In this document: positions 17,821 through 26,833 of the stretch, piece after piece | Layout of the letters: every line of letters begins with the position of its first letter | How positions within the stretch are numbered: position 1 is the stretch's first letter | From: Roseovarius aestuarii | GTDB lineage: Bacteria; Pseudomonadota; Alphaproteobacteria; Rhodobacterales; Rhodobacteraceae | DNA: 64,000 nt | Reading direction: 5' to 3' | Assembly (NCBI RefSeq): GCF_019966515.1 | Contig: NZ_JAIMIB010000001.1 | Span: forward strand, 310,001 to 374,000 | Position numbers and translations under genes: made by a program | Notes under the pieces: model-generated | Database searches by the model: none | What the model was told of the DNA's origin: nothing | The model's input: the letters and a program-made list of their open reading frames with translations, nothing else

Positions 17821-19515
17821 TTAGCTTTTCGCCCTCTGGATCTTTGGATCATTGGGATCAATCTGGGCTGCTGCGGCATCCCCCAGATTGTCGATACCGC
17901 GCTCTTCGAGAAGCGTGGTCAGCCAGTTCGGGTCCATCTCGGGCACCGAGCTAAGCAACAGATCGGTATAGGGATGGTGCGGCGGCGTGAACATGTCGTC
18001 CTTGGGCCCCTGCTCAACCACTTTACCCTGCTGCATCACGATGACTTCATCCGCGATAGAACGCACCGTCGCAAGGTCATGGGTGATGAACATATAGGCC
18101 AGGTTCAGCTCGTTCTGGAGCCGGTCGAGAAGTCGCAGAATGCCCTCGGCCACGAGCTGGTCGAGCGCCGAGGTGACCTCGTCACAGACGATGAAGGTAG
18201 GCTCAGCCGCCAGTGCCCGGGCAATACCGATCCGCTGTTTCTGACCACCTGACAGTTCCGGCGGATAGCGATTATAGAATTGCGCCGGATCAAGTTCGAT
18301 CAGATCAAGAAGCTCATCCACACGGTTCTTCAGATCCGCACCGGTAAGGCCGGAATAGAATTGTGCCGGACGCCCGATAATCTCGGAAATCTTCACCTTG
18401 GGATTAAGCGCCGTATCAGCCATCTGATAAATCATCTGGCATTGCCGCAACTGATCGCGTGTGCGGTTGCGATAGTCATGCGGGAACGGTTCGCCTTTGA
18501 ACAGAACCTCACCTTTCGAAGGCGGCAGAAGCCCGGTGATCACCCGCGCGGTCGTGGATTTACCCGAACCGGATTCGCCCACCACGGCCACAGTCATCCC
18601 TTCGTAGATATCAAACGAGACATCATCCAGGATCTTGGGGCCACCGGTATAGGCCGCATCGACATTCTTCACCGAGATCAGCGGCACAGTGTCCTTGGGC
18701 CGATGCCGTTGCGGGCTTTCAAAGCTGCGCACCGCCCAGAGGGATTTGGTGTAATCCTCTTTCGGGTTTTTCAGCATCTCCTCGGTCGAGGCCTCTTCAA
18801 CCTCGTTACCCTTGAGCAGCACCTTGATCGTGTCCGCCATCTGCGCCACCACGGCCAGGTCGTGGGTAATGTAAAGCGCCGCGGTGTTGAACTGTTCGAC
18901 GATATCGCGAATGGCCGCAAGAACTTCGATCTGAGTCGTCACGTCAAGCGCCGTTGTTGGCTCGTCAAAGATGATCAGGTCGGGCCGACAGGACATCGCC
19001 ATCGCCGTCATCGCCCGCTGCAGCTGACCGCCCGAAACCTGGTGCGGATAGCGAAACCCGATCTCCTGCGGGTTCGGCAGACGCAGCCGGTCATAGAGGT
19101 CCATCGCATCTTCCTGCGCCTCCATGCGCTTTTGGATGCGATAGTGCAGTGGCGCCTCGGTATGCTGGTCAATGATCTTATGCGCCGGATTGAAGGACGC
19201 CGCCGCTGATTGCGCCACGTAGGCGATCCGCGAACCGCGCAGCGCGCGTTTCTCGGATTCGGTGGCGGTGGTCAGTTCCATGCCATCGAACTCGATATGC
19301 GACCCCTCGACGATCCGCGTGCCGTCCCGGGCGTACCCCATTGCCGCGGCACCGATGGTGGATTTGCCAGCGCCGGATTCCCCGATCAGACCCATCACCT
19401 CGCCGCGGTGGAGGGTCAGGTCGACACCCTTGATGATGTCGACCCAGGTTTCATCAGAATAGCCCTGAATCTTCAGGTCCCTGATTTTCAGAAGGACTTC
19501 TTTTTTCTTCGGCAT
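17821..19515 (-). CDS. ABC transporter, fused dual ATP-binding protein (DppD-DppF type)
   Basis: A 564-residue protein with two complete ABC ATPase domains that energise an oligopeptide-type importer. Domain 1 has Walker A GESGAGKST, signature VSGGQLQRA and Walker B LIIFDEPTTALD. Domain 2 has Walker A GESGSGKST, signature LSGGQKQRI and FIVCDEVTSALD. Helper segments typical of Opp/Dpp ATPases follow each domain (PHHPYTDLLLSSVP near the C-terminus). The domain order and length match the fused GsiA-like form. It is the last gene of the operon, 2 bp after the permease gene and directly before a strong terminator. Confidence 0.93.
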   Translation of the reverse strand: MPKKKEVLLKIRDLKIQGYSDETWVDIIKGVDLTLHRGEVMGLIGESGAGKSTIGAAAMGYARDGTRIVEGSHIEFDGMELTTATESEKRALRGSRIAYVAQSAAASFNPAHKIIDQHTEAPLHYRIQKRMEAQEDAMDLYDRLRLPNPQEIGFRYPHQVSGGQLQRAMTAMAMSCRPDLIIFDEPTTALDVTTQIEVLAAIRDIVEQFNTAALYITHDLAVVAQMADTIKVLLKGNEVEEASTEEMLKNPKEDYTKSLWAVRSFESPQRHRPKDTVPLISVKNVDAAYTGGPKILDDVSFDIYEGMTVAVVGESGSGKSTTARVITGLLPPSKGEVLFKGEPFPHDYRNRTRDQLRQCQMIYQMADTALNPKVKISEIIGRPAQFYSGLTGADLKNRVDELLDLIELDPAQFYNRYPPELSGGQKQRIGIARALAAEPTFIVCDEVTSALDQLVAEGILRLLDRLQNELNLAYMFITHDLATVRSIADEVIVMQQGKVVEQGPKDDMFTPPHHPYTDLLLSSVPEMDPNWLTTLLEERGIDNLGDAAAAQIDPNDPKIQRAKS

Positions 19516-19517
19516 GA

Positions 19518-20741
19518 TTATTGCTCCTTCAGACCGGAGGACCGGAACAGCATCCAGTCAACCACGAAGTTAACCGCAACCGTCAGCAGCGCGATGGCCG
19601 CCGCCGGGATCAGCGGGGTGATGTCACCGAACGAGATCAGCGTGGCGTTCTCACGCACCATTGATCCCCAGTCCGCCGTCGGAGGCTGGATACCCAGGCC
19701 AAGGAACGACAAGCCCGCGACCAGCAGGAACACGAAGCAGAATTCCAGGCCAAACTCAGCGATCAGGGGTGCCGTCGAGTTGGGCAGGATTTCGCGCCTG
19801 ATCAGATAGCCTGTCCCCTCACCACGCAGTTTTGCGGCCTCGATATAATCCATCACCACGACGTTGCCCGCCACCGCCCGTGTCAGGCGGAAGACGCGCG
19901 GCGCGTAGATGATGGCGACAGCGCAGATGATCACCGGTGTGCTGGGACCAAAGATCGACAGCATCAGCAGGGCAAAGATCAGTGACGGGATCGACATGAT
20001 CACATCAGCGACCCGGCCCAGGAACTGATCGAACCAGCCGCCTTTGGTGGCCGCGAGCAACCCTGCACCAGCGCCCAGGAAGAACGCAGCTGTCGTCGCA
20101 GTAATCGCCAGACCGACCGAGTTCCGCGCGCCATAGACGAGGCGGCTGAACATATCCCGGCCCAACTGGTCTGCGCCCAGCAGCATGGATTCATCCGGCG
20201 GGGCAAAGGCGGACGAAATCACCGCGGCCTCTCCATGAGGTGCAATATAGGGCGCAAAGATGCCGGCAATCGCGTAGGTGAAGATCACGAACATCCCGAA
20301 GGCCGCCGTCAACGGCGCGGTTCGAAGTTCCTTTGCGGTTTCCGTGGTCATCGCAATCAGCAGAACCACGATGATGACAAGCGCGAAGGCGATCTCACCC
20401 AGAGGCAAGCCGATTATCCATGCCAGTAGGCACCACACTGCGGGCACAAGAAGGCACAGGTACTTCAATGGCGGATTGTTCGCGAATGAACTTCCCACGT
20501 TGCTTTCCGCCAGCTGGATCAGAAACTCCCGGAAGGCGTAAGACACCATCGCCGTCAGGCCCAGAAGCGCCGCACAGACGGCAACCGCCTTAAGCGCGCC
20601 GGGGCCTCCGACAATCCCAAGGATGAACGACACCAGCGTCAGCGAGAAGGCCAGGATGAACACCTGCCGTTTGTTGAAATATGCTGCCAGGCAGGAGACT
20701 GCGAGCAACAGGGTGTAGTAGCCGATTACGAATACACTCAT
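19518..20741 (-). CDS. ABC transporter permease, DppC-like, with extended N-terminus
   Basis: A 407-residue inner-membrane permease. The C-terminal ~290 residues are a standard DppC/OppC domain, with GADQLGRDMFSRLVYGARNSV and the EAA-like loop around AAKLRGEGTGYLIRREILPNS. The N-terminal ~110 residues add three to four hydrophobic spans (MSVFVIGYYTLLLAVSCLAA, VFILAFSLTLVSFILGIVGG, others), which is longer than the usual ~300-residue family member. It pairs with the DppB-like gene 12 bp upstream. The substrate is probably a peptide, opine or other small amine compound; it cannot be read from the permease. Confidence 0.9.
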   Translation of the reverse strand: MSVFVIGYYTLLLAVSCLAAYFNKRQVFILAFSLTLVSFILGIVGGPGALKAVAVCAALLGLTAMVSYAFREFLIQLAESNVGSSFANNPPLKYLCLLVPAVWCLLAWIIGLPLGEIAFALVIIVVLLIAMTTETAKELRTAPLTAAFGMFVIFTYAIAGIFAPYIAPHGEAAVISSAFAPPDESMLLGADQLGRDMFSRLVYGARNSVGLAITATTAAFFLGAGAGLLAATKGGWFDQFLGRVADVIMSIPSLIFALLMLSIFGPSTPVIICAVAIIYAPRVFRLTRAVAGNVVVMDYIEAAKLRGEGTGYLIRREILPNSTAPLIAEFGLEFCFVFLLVAGLSFLGLGIQPPTADWGSMVRENATLISFGDITPLIPAAAIALLTVAVNFVVDWMLFRSSGLKEQ

Positions 20742-20753
20742 CTCTCTACCCCC

Positions 20754-21710
20754 TTATTTCGGATGCCGCAGACGCGGGTTGGTCAGGATTGCGCCAACAT
20801 CAGCTGCCAGATTGAGCAGGATGAAGGTCGCGGCGAAGATCAGACAGCAGGCCTGCACGACCGGGAAGTCGCGTTTGGACACCGCATCCACCAGCGCCTG
20901 GCCGATGCCGGGATAGACAAAAACCACCTCAACCAGCACGACGCCGGTAATCAGGTAGGCCAGGTTAAGCGCCACAACGTTGATGATCGGCGCCCAGGCA
21001 TTGGGCAGCGCGTGTCTGACGATCACTTTCCAGGGCGGTGTGCCTTTAAGCCTCGCCATCTCGATATAGGGGCTGGCAAGAAGGTTGATGATCGCCGCGC
21101 GTGTCATCCGCATCATGTGAGCAACAACCACCAGCACCAGCGTTAGGGCAGGCAGGAAGGTCCGGTTCAGCAATTCACCGAAACTCATCCCGTCACTCAG
21201 GCTGGAGATCGCCGGGAACATGCCCCATTTGACCGCGAAATAGAGGATCAGGATATACCCCAGGAAAAACTCGGGCGATGAGATTGACGTAAGCGTCGCT
21301 ACGTTTGCCACCCGGTCGAAGATCGAGTTGCGCAGCAGCGCAACCAGAACGCCCAGAACGATCGCGACCGGAACCGCGATCACGGCGGCATAAGCAGCCA
21401 GGAACAATGTGTTCATGAAACGCTCGCCGATCAGTGAGATCACCGGCTCTTTGGTAACGACGGACGCACCAAAGTCGAAAGTCACGGCGCCCGAAAGCCA
21501 TCCGAGATATCTGACGATCGCGGGCTTATCCAACCCCATTTCCTTGCGCAAAGCAGCAAGGTTGTCCTCGGTCGCTCCCTGGCCCAGAACCGCCTGGGCG
21601 ATATCGCCCGGCAAAAGTTCGACCATGAAGAAAATTATGATTGAGATTACAAGTAGAATCACCAATCCGAGACCGAGCCGCTTTCCAACGAGCCCAAGAA
21701 TGTCTCCCAT
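20754..21710 (-). CDS. ABC transporter permease, DppB-like
   Basis: A 318-residue permease with the N-terminal span LGLGLVILLVISIIIFFMVELLPGDIAQAVLG typical of DppB/OppB. Five further spans follow, with the ATPase-contact loop MARLKGTPPWKVIVRHALPNAW. It forms the membrane channel with the DppC-like protein encoded next. It is separated from the binding-protein genes upstream by ~200 bp that contain a terminator-like hairpin, so permease expression may be lower than that of the binding proteins, a usual arrangement in binding-protein-dependent importers. Confidence 0.92.
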   Translation of the reverse strand: MGDILGLVGKRLGLGLVILLVISIIIFFMVELLPGDIAQAVLGQGATEDNLAALRKEMGLDKPAIVRYLGWLSGAVTFDFGASVVTKEPVISLIGERFMNTLFLAAYAAVIAVPVAIVLGVLVALLRNSIFDRVANVATLTSISSPEFFLGYILILYFAVKWGMFPAISSLSDGMSFGELLNRTFLPALTLVLVVVAHMMRMTRAAIINLLASPYIEMARLKGTPPWKVIVRHALPNAWAPIINVVALNLAYLITGVVLVEVVFVYPGIGQALVDAVSKRDFPVVQACCLIFAATFILLNLAADVGAILTNPRLRHPK

Positions 21711-21874
21711 CTATCCCTCCTGTGTTGGTTCCAAAACCCTGCATACAAAGCCCTGAGCAGGTTTTCGGTACTTAATTTTTTTGGCCTTGAGCGCTTCGCG
21801 ATTTCTTGTGGATCGGTTGGGTCAAGGCTGTTGGTTTGAAAACCCTACACTTTTTTGAGCCTTCGAAAAGCAAA

Positions 21875-21899
21875 AACCCGGCGCAAAGGGCGCCGGGTT
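21875..21899 (-). terminator. Hairpin with T-tract between binding-protein and permease genes
   Basis: AACCCGGCGC (21875-21884) and GCGCCGGGTT (21890-21899) form a perfect 10-bp stem with a 5-nt loop. On the minus strand it is followed by TTTGCTTTT. It lies 15 nt after the stop of the second binding-protein gene and ~165 nt before the permease gene. It is probably a partial terminator or mRNA stabiliser that raises binding protein over permease. Confidence 0.8.
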
Positions 21900-21913
21900 C
21901 GTCGTTATTGGGT

Positions 21914-23524
21914 TCAGCCGTCGAACCACCAGCGGCTCGCGTGACGGTATCCGTCCATCTGCCATGCCGGTGAAAGTTGCCCGATATGCTTGACGTTCTT
22001 GCGGCGCCCGTAGACGAAATTCGGGAAGTACGGAATGACCGTGCCGCCTTCATCGCGCGAGATCATACCCATTTCGTGATACATCTCTGCACGTTTCGCG
22101 TCGTCCAGTTCGGCCTTGGCCTGCAACAGAACCTCGTTGAAGCGCGGATGCTGCCAGTGCGACTCGTTCCAGGCGGCATCGTCCTTATAGGCCAGCGTGT
22201 ACATCACGTCAGGCGTCGGGCGCGCACCCCAGGTGACCATGCACCAGGGTTTGACCAGCCATACATCCGACCAGTACCCATCGTTCGGTTCGCGAACGAC
22301 CGTAATGTTGATACCCGCGGGTTTGGCGTGCTCAGCATAAAGGATGGCCGCGTCGACGGCACCGGTTGTGATCGATTCAGCTGTCGAGAAGCTGACATCC
22401 AGGCTGTCCAGCCCCGCTTGTTTCAGGTGATGCTTGGCTTTATCCGGATCGTATTCACGCTGCGGGATTTTCGACGGGAAATACGGCATCGCCGGCGAAT
22501 GATGGAAATCATTACCGATCGTCGCCGCGCCGAACGTGATCTTTTCGACCAGCTCCTCGCGATTGATCGCGTATTTCAGCGCAAGCCGCACATCGTTGTT
22601 ATCGAACGGCGCGACATCCGTATGCATTGGCATCGTGATACATTGCGCGGACGATACGTTATCGATCTCCACATCCGGGCTGCGCCCCAAGAGGCCCAGT
22701 GTCTTGTTTTCCAGAAGGCTGCAGGCATCAACGTCACCGGTCACCAGCGCGGTCTGACGCGCGTTCGGATCGTTGATGACAAGGAATTCGAGCTCATCGA
22801 AATAGGCGCCCTCGCCGTGCCAGTCGTCGTGGCGAACGAAAGTCCCTCCGACACCGAACTCAAGGTTGACGATTTTGTACGGACCGCAGCCGTCAGCAGA
22901 CTGCCAATTTGCCGTGCCGTCTTCGTTGGCGGGCAAGATTGTCAGGTGATAGTCCGGCATGATCCAAGGCAGGTCTGCGTTTGGTGCAGAAAGCTTGAAT
23001 GTGACCGACCCATCGCCATTGTCGACAAGATCTTCGACCGACGCCAGAAGCGCCTTGGCTGCCGATGTCGAGCCATCACCGCGATGATGGTTCATCGAGG
23101 CAATGACATCCGTGGCGGTAACCTTCTTACCACTGTGGAACGTGGCGTTCGGGTTCAGTTTGAATGTCCATTCCTGCGCATCCGGTGTGGCCGACCATTC
23201 CGAAGCCACATCCGGCCCAAGTGTGCCGTCTGCGTTGATCATGGTCAGATAGGCCCGGAACGTATGAGCCAGTGAAATTTCAAAGTTAGATTGATATTGC
23301 CCGGGATCATGCTGGTCCGAGGTGTTACCATCATGCTGCGCCATACGGTATTTGCCGCCGCGCTTGGGTTCGGCCTTGGCCGAAGTACCCCATAGTCCCG
23401 TTGCGGCAGACGCGGTCATACCCGCGGCCACCGAATAATTCATGAAGGACCTGCGCGAAATGCTGCCCTCGCGGGCAGCATCTGCAAGTCGGTCGATCAT
23501 CATCTGATCTTGGACTTTAGTCAT
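21914..23524 (-). CDS. Tat-exported ABC transporter substrate-binding protein, tandem copy 2
   Basis: A 536-residue SBP_bac_5 (peptide/nickel-type) binding protein. The start MTKVQDQMMIDRL is set by similarity to the upstream copy. A twin-arginine signal (SRRSFMNYSVAAGMTASAATGLWG, ending in AKAEP) predicts folded export to the periplasm. Family marks include DVASEWSATPDAQEWTFKLNP, AFHSGKKVTATDVIASM-like and INREELVEKITFGAAT. It is nearly the same length and sequence as the gene at 23550, a recent tandem duplication. It shares VVREPNDGYWSDVW with the lone binding protein at 41641. The ligand is unknown. Confidence 0.93.
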   Translation of the reverse strand: MTKVQDQMMIDRLADAAREGSISRRSFMNYSVAAGMTASAATGLWGTSAKAEPKRGGKYRMAQHDGNTSDQHDPGQYQSNFEISLAHTFRAYLTMINADGTLGPDVASEWSATPDAQEWTFKLNPNATFHSGKKVTATDVIASMNHHRGDGSTSAAKALLASVEDLVDNGDGSVTFKLSAPNADLPWIMPDYHLTILPANEDGTANWQSADGCGPYKIVNLEFGVGGTFVRHDDWHGEGAYFDELEFLVINDPNARQTALVTGDVDACSLLENKTLGLLGRSPDVEIDNVSSAQCITMPMHTDVAPFDNNDVRLALKYAINREELVEKITFGAATIGNDFHHSPAMPYFPSKIPQREYDPDKAKHHLKQAGLDSLDVSFSTAESITTGAVDAAILYAEHAKPAGINITVVREPNDGYWSDVWLVKPWCMVTWGARPTPDVMYTLAYKDDAAWNESHWQHPRFNEVLLQAKAELDDAKRAEMYHEMGMISRDEGGTVIPYFPNFVYGRRKNVKHIGQLSPAWQMDGYRHASRWWFDG

Positions 23525-23549
23525 AGTTTTCTCCCTGTTTGGTTTGGTA

Positions 23550-25160
23550 TTAGGCTTCGAACCACCAGCGATGCCCGGCCCGCGCACCATCCATCATCCA
23601 GCTGGCTGCCAGCTGACCGGTATGTTTGACACCTTTGCGACGTCCGTAGACGAAGTTCGGGAAGTACGGAATTACCGCACCACCGTCATCACGCAGGATC
23701 ATACCCATCTCGTGGTACATTTCGGCACGTTTCACGTCATCCAGCTCTGCCTTCGCCTGCAGCAGAACTTCGTTGAAGCGATCGTTTTTCCAGTGGGTTT
23801 CATTCCACGGGGCATCATGCTTATACGCCAGAGTATACATGACATCCGGCGTCGGGCGCGCACCCCAGCTGACCAGGCACCAGGGCTTCGTCAGCCAGAC
23901 ATCCGACCAGTATCCATCATTCGGCTCACGTACGACGTTGATGTTGATACCCGCCGCCTTGGCCTGTTCTGCATAAAGCAGGCACATGTCGATCGCACCG
24001 GTGGTGATCGATTCAGCCGCGCTGAGATTGAAGGTATGGCCTTCCATTCCCGCCTTTTTCATCAGCGACTTGGCCTGATCCGGATCATATTCCCGCTGAG
24101 GGATATCCGCCGGGAAATAAGGCATCGCTGCTGAATGGTGGAAGTCGTTGCCAACGGTGGCAGCGCCATACTGAACCTTTTCAACCAGCTCCTCGCGGTT
24201 GATGGCCAGCTTCAGCGCCATCCGCACGTCCGGGTTGTCGAACGGTGCGACGTCACAGAACATCGGGATGGTGATCGCCGATGCCGACGGCACGTTGTCG
24301 ATTTCGATGTTGGGGTCGCGGCCCAGCAGCGCCAGCGTCTTGTTCTCAAGCAGACTGGCTGAATCAACATCGCCGGTAACCAGCGAGGTTTGACGTGCGT
24401 TCGGGTCGTTGATCGCAAGCATCTCGATCTCGTCGAAATACGCACCTTCGCCATGCCAGTCGTCAAACCGCTCGAGACGCGCACCGACACCGGGTTCATA
24501 TTCGACAAGTCTGTACGGTCCGGAGCCATCGCCCGACTGCCAGTTCAGCGAGCCGTCGGCATTGGCCGGGCAGATCGGCAGGTGATAGTCCGGCATGATC
24601 CAGGGCAGGTCCGCATTGGGCGAATCCAGTTTGAACGTAACCGAATGATCACCGTTATCGACAATCTCGACCACGCTAGCCAGAAGTGCTGCGGCTGCCG
24701 AGGTGTTGCCTTCGCCACGGTGATGGTTCATCGACGCGATCACGTCTGTTGCGGTCACCTTCGCACCTGAATGGAATGTCGCCGCCGGGTTCAGCACGAA
24801 TGTCCACTCGGTCGCGTCTGGTGTCGCTGACCATTCCGAAGCCACATCCGGCCCAAGTTTCTGGTCTGTATTGATCATTGTCAGGTACGAACGGAACGTA
24901 TGCGCCATGACAATGGTGAAGTAGGACAGGTAAGTGCCCGGATCATGGCTATCGCTGGTGTTGCCGTCATGTTGAGCGAGGCGGAACTTGCCTCCGCGCT
25001 TGGGTTCGGCCTTTGCTGCGGTCCCCCAAAGACCCGTTGCAGCAGAAGCGGTCATGCCCGCCGCCACCGAGTAGTTCATAAAAGAACGGCGCGAAATCTT
25101 ACCTTCACGGGCAGCATTCGCCAACCGATCGATCATCATCTGATCTTTAGTACTAGTCAT
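23550..25160 (-). CDS. Tat-exported ABC transporter substrate-binding protein, tandem copy 1
   Basis: A 536-residue SBP_bac_5 protein. AGGGAGAGACT precedes the chosen ATG (MTSTKDQMMIDRLANAAREG); a longer frame of 52 residues upstream has no signal-like character. The twin-arginine motif SRRSFMNYSVAAG is identical to that of the next gene. The tandem copies differ in scattered residues of the ligand lobes (for example FRLAQHDGNTSDSHDP against YRMAQHDGNTSDQHDP), so they may bind related but distinct ligands for the same permease. It is the first gene of the importer operon. Confidence 0.93.
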   Translation of the reverse strand: MTSTKDQMMIDRLANAAREGKISRRSFMNYSVAAGMTASAATGLWGTAAKAEPKRGGKFRLAQHDGNTSDSHDPGTYLSYFTIVMAHTFRSYLTMINTDQKLGPDVASEWSATPDATEWTFVLNPAATFHSGAKVTATDVIASMNHHRGEGNTSAAAALLASVVEIVDNGDHSVTFKLDSPNADLPWIMPDYHLPICPANADGSLNWQSGDGSGPYRLVEYEPGVGARLERFDDWHGEGAYFDEIEMLAINDPNARQTSLVTGDVDSASLLENKTLALLGRDPNIEIDNVPSASAITIPMFCDVAPFDNPDVRMALKLAINREELVEKVQYGAATVGNDFHHSAAMPYFPADIPQREYDPDQAKSLMKKAGMEGHTFNLSAAESITTGAIDMCLLYAEQAKAAGININVVREPNDGYWSDVWLTKPWCLVSWGARPTPDVMYTLAYKHDAPWNETHWKNDRFNEVLLQAKAELDDVKRAEMYHEMGMILRDDGGAVIPYFPNFVYGRRKGVKHTGQLAASWMMDGARAGHRWWFEA

Positions 25161-25522
25161 AGTCTCTCCCTTGAGCTTTTTTTGACTTTGCGTCTTATTG
25201 AACCGCCAATGTTCTGATCGGTCTGTAAAAGTATCTCCGTCCAGAACGTCAGTAGGCAGCCTGTTTGCGACGTTTGGACAGCAAAACACGAAATTCGAAT
25301 CGCATCCAGCGCGCAAACGGATAATTCAGTTTTTTTTTGGTAATTCACGATAATTACAGAATGTTTCTAATCGTTTGGGGTCGATCAACATTCGGTGTGG
25401 ACGATATTCGATCATTTATCGGATAGTCAAAAAACGACATTTCTTGGGCTTTGGTGAATATTGCCGGTCAGGTGAAATCTTGTGCCGTCAAAAAATACCC
25501 GCTTAACGAGAAGATGTGTTGC
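25161..25522. other. AT-rich promoter region of the ABC importer operon
   Basis: No gene is seen. The stretch 25320-25460 is AT-rich and contains the inverted repeat GTAATT-6 nt-AATTAC at 25340-25357, a reasonable operator for the importer. The right part lies behind the 3' end of rarA; I see no clear terminator for it. Confidence 0.5.
25340..25357. promoter_or_regulatory. Inverted repeat GTAATT-N6-AATTAC, candidate operator
   Basis: A perfect 6-6-6 inverted repeat about 180 bp upstream of the first binding-protein gene of the ABC importer. Dyad spacing of this size suits a dimeric repressor or activator. The cognate regulator is unknown. Confidence 0.35.
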
Positions 25523-26830
25523 TCAGTTTCGCTTCTTTCTAAGTTTGCTGAAATAATCCAGCCTTCGCTTCAGTTCACGCTCGAATCCACGCTCAACGGG
25601 TTGGTAGAGTACCGGGCGCTTAATGCCATCGGGAAAGTAATTCTGGCCAGAAAATCCGTCTTCGGCATCGTGGTCATAGGCATATCCGTCACCATAGCCC
25701 TGATCTTTCATCAACGAGGTGGGAGCATTCAGAATATGTTTTGGTGGCGGTTCTGACCCGGTGCGCTTTGCCTCTTTCATCGCCGCCTTGAAGGCGACGT
25801 AACCGGCGTTCGATTTGGGCGCCAGTGCCAGATATGTCACCGCCTGCGCCAGCGCCAATTCCCCCTCGGGGCTGCCCAGCCGTTCATAGGTTTCCCAGGC
25901 CTGCACGCAGATGCCCTGCGCCTGCGGATCGGCCAGGCCAATGTCCTCGACCGCCATGCGCGCGATCCGCCGCGCCAGGTACCGCGGGTCCTCCCCCCCG
26001 GTCAGCATCCGGGCAAACCAGTAAAGCGCGGCATCCGGATCAGACCCGCGCACCGACTTATGCAGGGCCGAGATCAGATTGTAATGTTCGTCCCCACCCT
26101 TGTCGTATTTTGCGGCGCGCTTCATCAGGCGAGTTGTCAACGCGTCGGTGTCCAGTTTTTTGTCAACCTTCCAGGCGGCGACCTGTTCAATCAGGTTCAA
26201 CAGCGCGCGTCCGTCCCCGTCCGCCATCTCCAAAAGCGCCTCGCGCGCGGCCCCGTCAAGCGGCAAGACCCGGTCCAGCTCTTTCTCGGCGCGCTGCGCG
26301 AGCCGCTCAAGATCAGCCAAACCAAGCCGCTCCAGCACAAGCACCTGCGCCCTGCTCAGAAGGGCGGCGTTAAGCTCGAAGCTCGGGTTCTCGGTCGTGG
26401 CGCCCACCAACAGGATGGTGCCATCTTCCATATGCGGCAAGAACCCGTCCTGCTGGGCCTTGTTGAAGCGATGGATCTCGTCGACGAAAAGCAGCGTCCC
26501 CTGCCCGTTCGTCCGCCGATGCTTGGCGGCCTCAAACACTTTGCGTAGCTCGGGCACACCGGTGAAGATTGCGCTGATCTGCACGAAATGCAGATCGGTT
26601 TCATCCGCCAGAAGCCGCGCGATGGTGGTTTTGCCAACCCCCGGCGGACCCCAGAATACGAGCGACGTGAGCGATCCAGAGGCAAGCATGACACCCAACG
26701 GCGCCTCGGGACCCAGCACCTGATCCTGACCGATGACATCAGCAAGCTTTCGCGGTCTCAGGCGGTCGGCCAGCGGTCGGGGCGCGTTGTCCGGCACCCC
26801 TGCGGACGCGGTATCAAAAAGGTCCGCCAT
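25523..26830 (-). CDS. rarA: Replication-associated recombination protein A (AAA+ ATPase)
   Basis: A 435-residue AAA+ protein of the RarA/MgsA/WRNIP1 family that acts at stalled replication forks. It has Walker A GPPGVGKTT, Walker B LLFVDEIHRFNKAQQD, sensor 1 GATTENPSFEL and the C-terminal tetramerisation region containing YQPVERGFERELKRRLDYF. N-terminal RPLADRLRPRKLADVIGQDQ is the canonical start. It follows the Deg protease gene after 3 bp, a conserved rhodobacteral neighbourhood. Confidence 0.96.
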   Translation of the reverse strand: MADLFDTASAGVPDNAPRPLADRLRPRKLADVIGQDQVLGPEAPLGVMLASGSLTSLVFWGPPGVGKTTIARLLADETDLHFVQISAIFTGVPELRKVFEAAKHRRTNGQGTLLFVDEIHRFNKAQQDGFLPHMEDGTILLVGATTENPSFELNAALLSRAQVLVLERLGLADLERLAQRAEKELDRVLPLDGAAREALLEMADGDGRALLNLIEQVAAWKVDKKLDTDALTTRLMKRAAKYDKGGDEHYNLISALHKSVRGSDPDAALYWFARMLTGGEDPRYLARRIARMAVEDIGLADPQAQGICVQAWETYERLGSPEGELALAQAVTYLALAPKSNAGYVAFKAAMKEAKRTGSEPPPKHILNAPTSLMKDQGYGDGYAYDHDAEDGFSGQNYFPDGIKRPVLYQPVERGFERELKRRLDYFSKLRKKRN

Positions 26831-26833
26831 CGG

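Noticed and set aside
21977..23275. 432-codon plus-strand frame opposite a substrate-binding protein
   Set aside because: The same type of frame appears opposite the tandem copy, as expected from shared sequence and not from separate coding.
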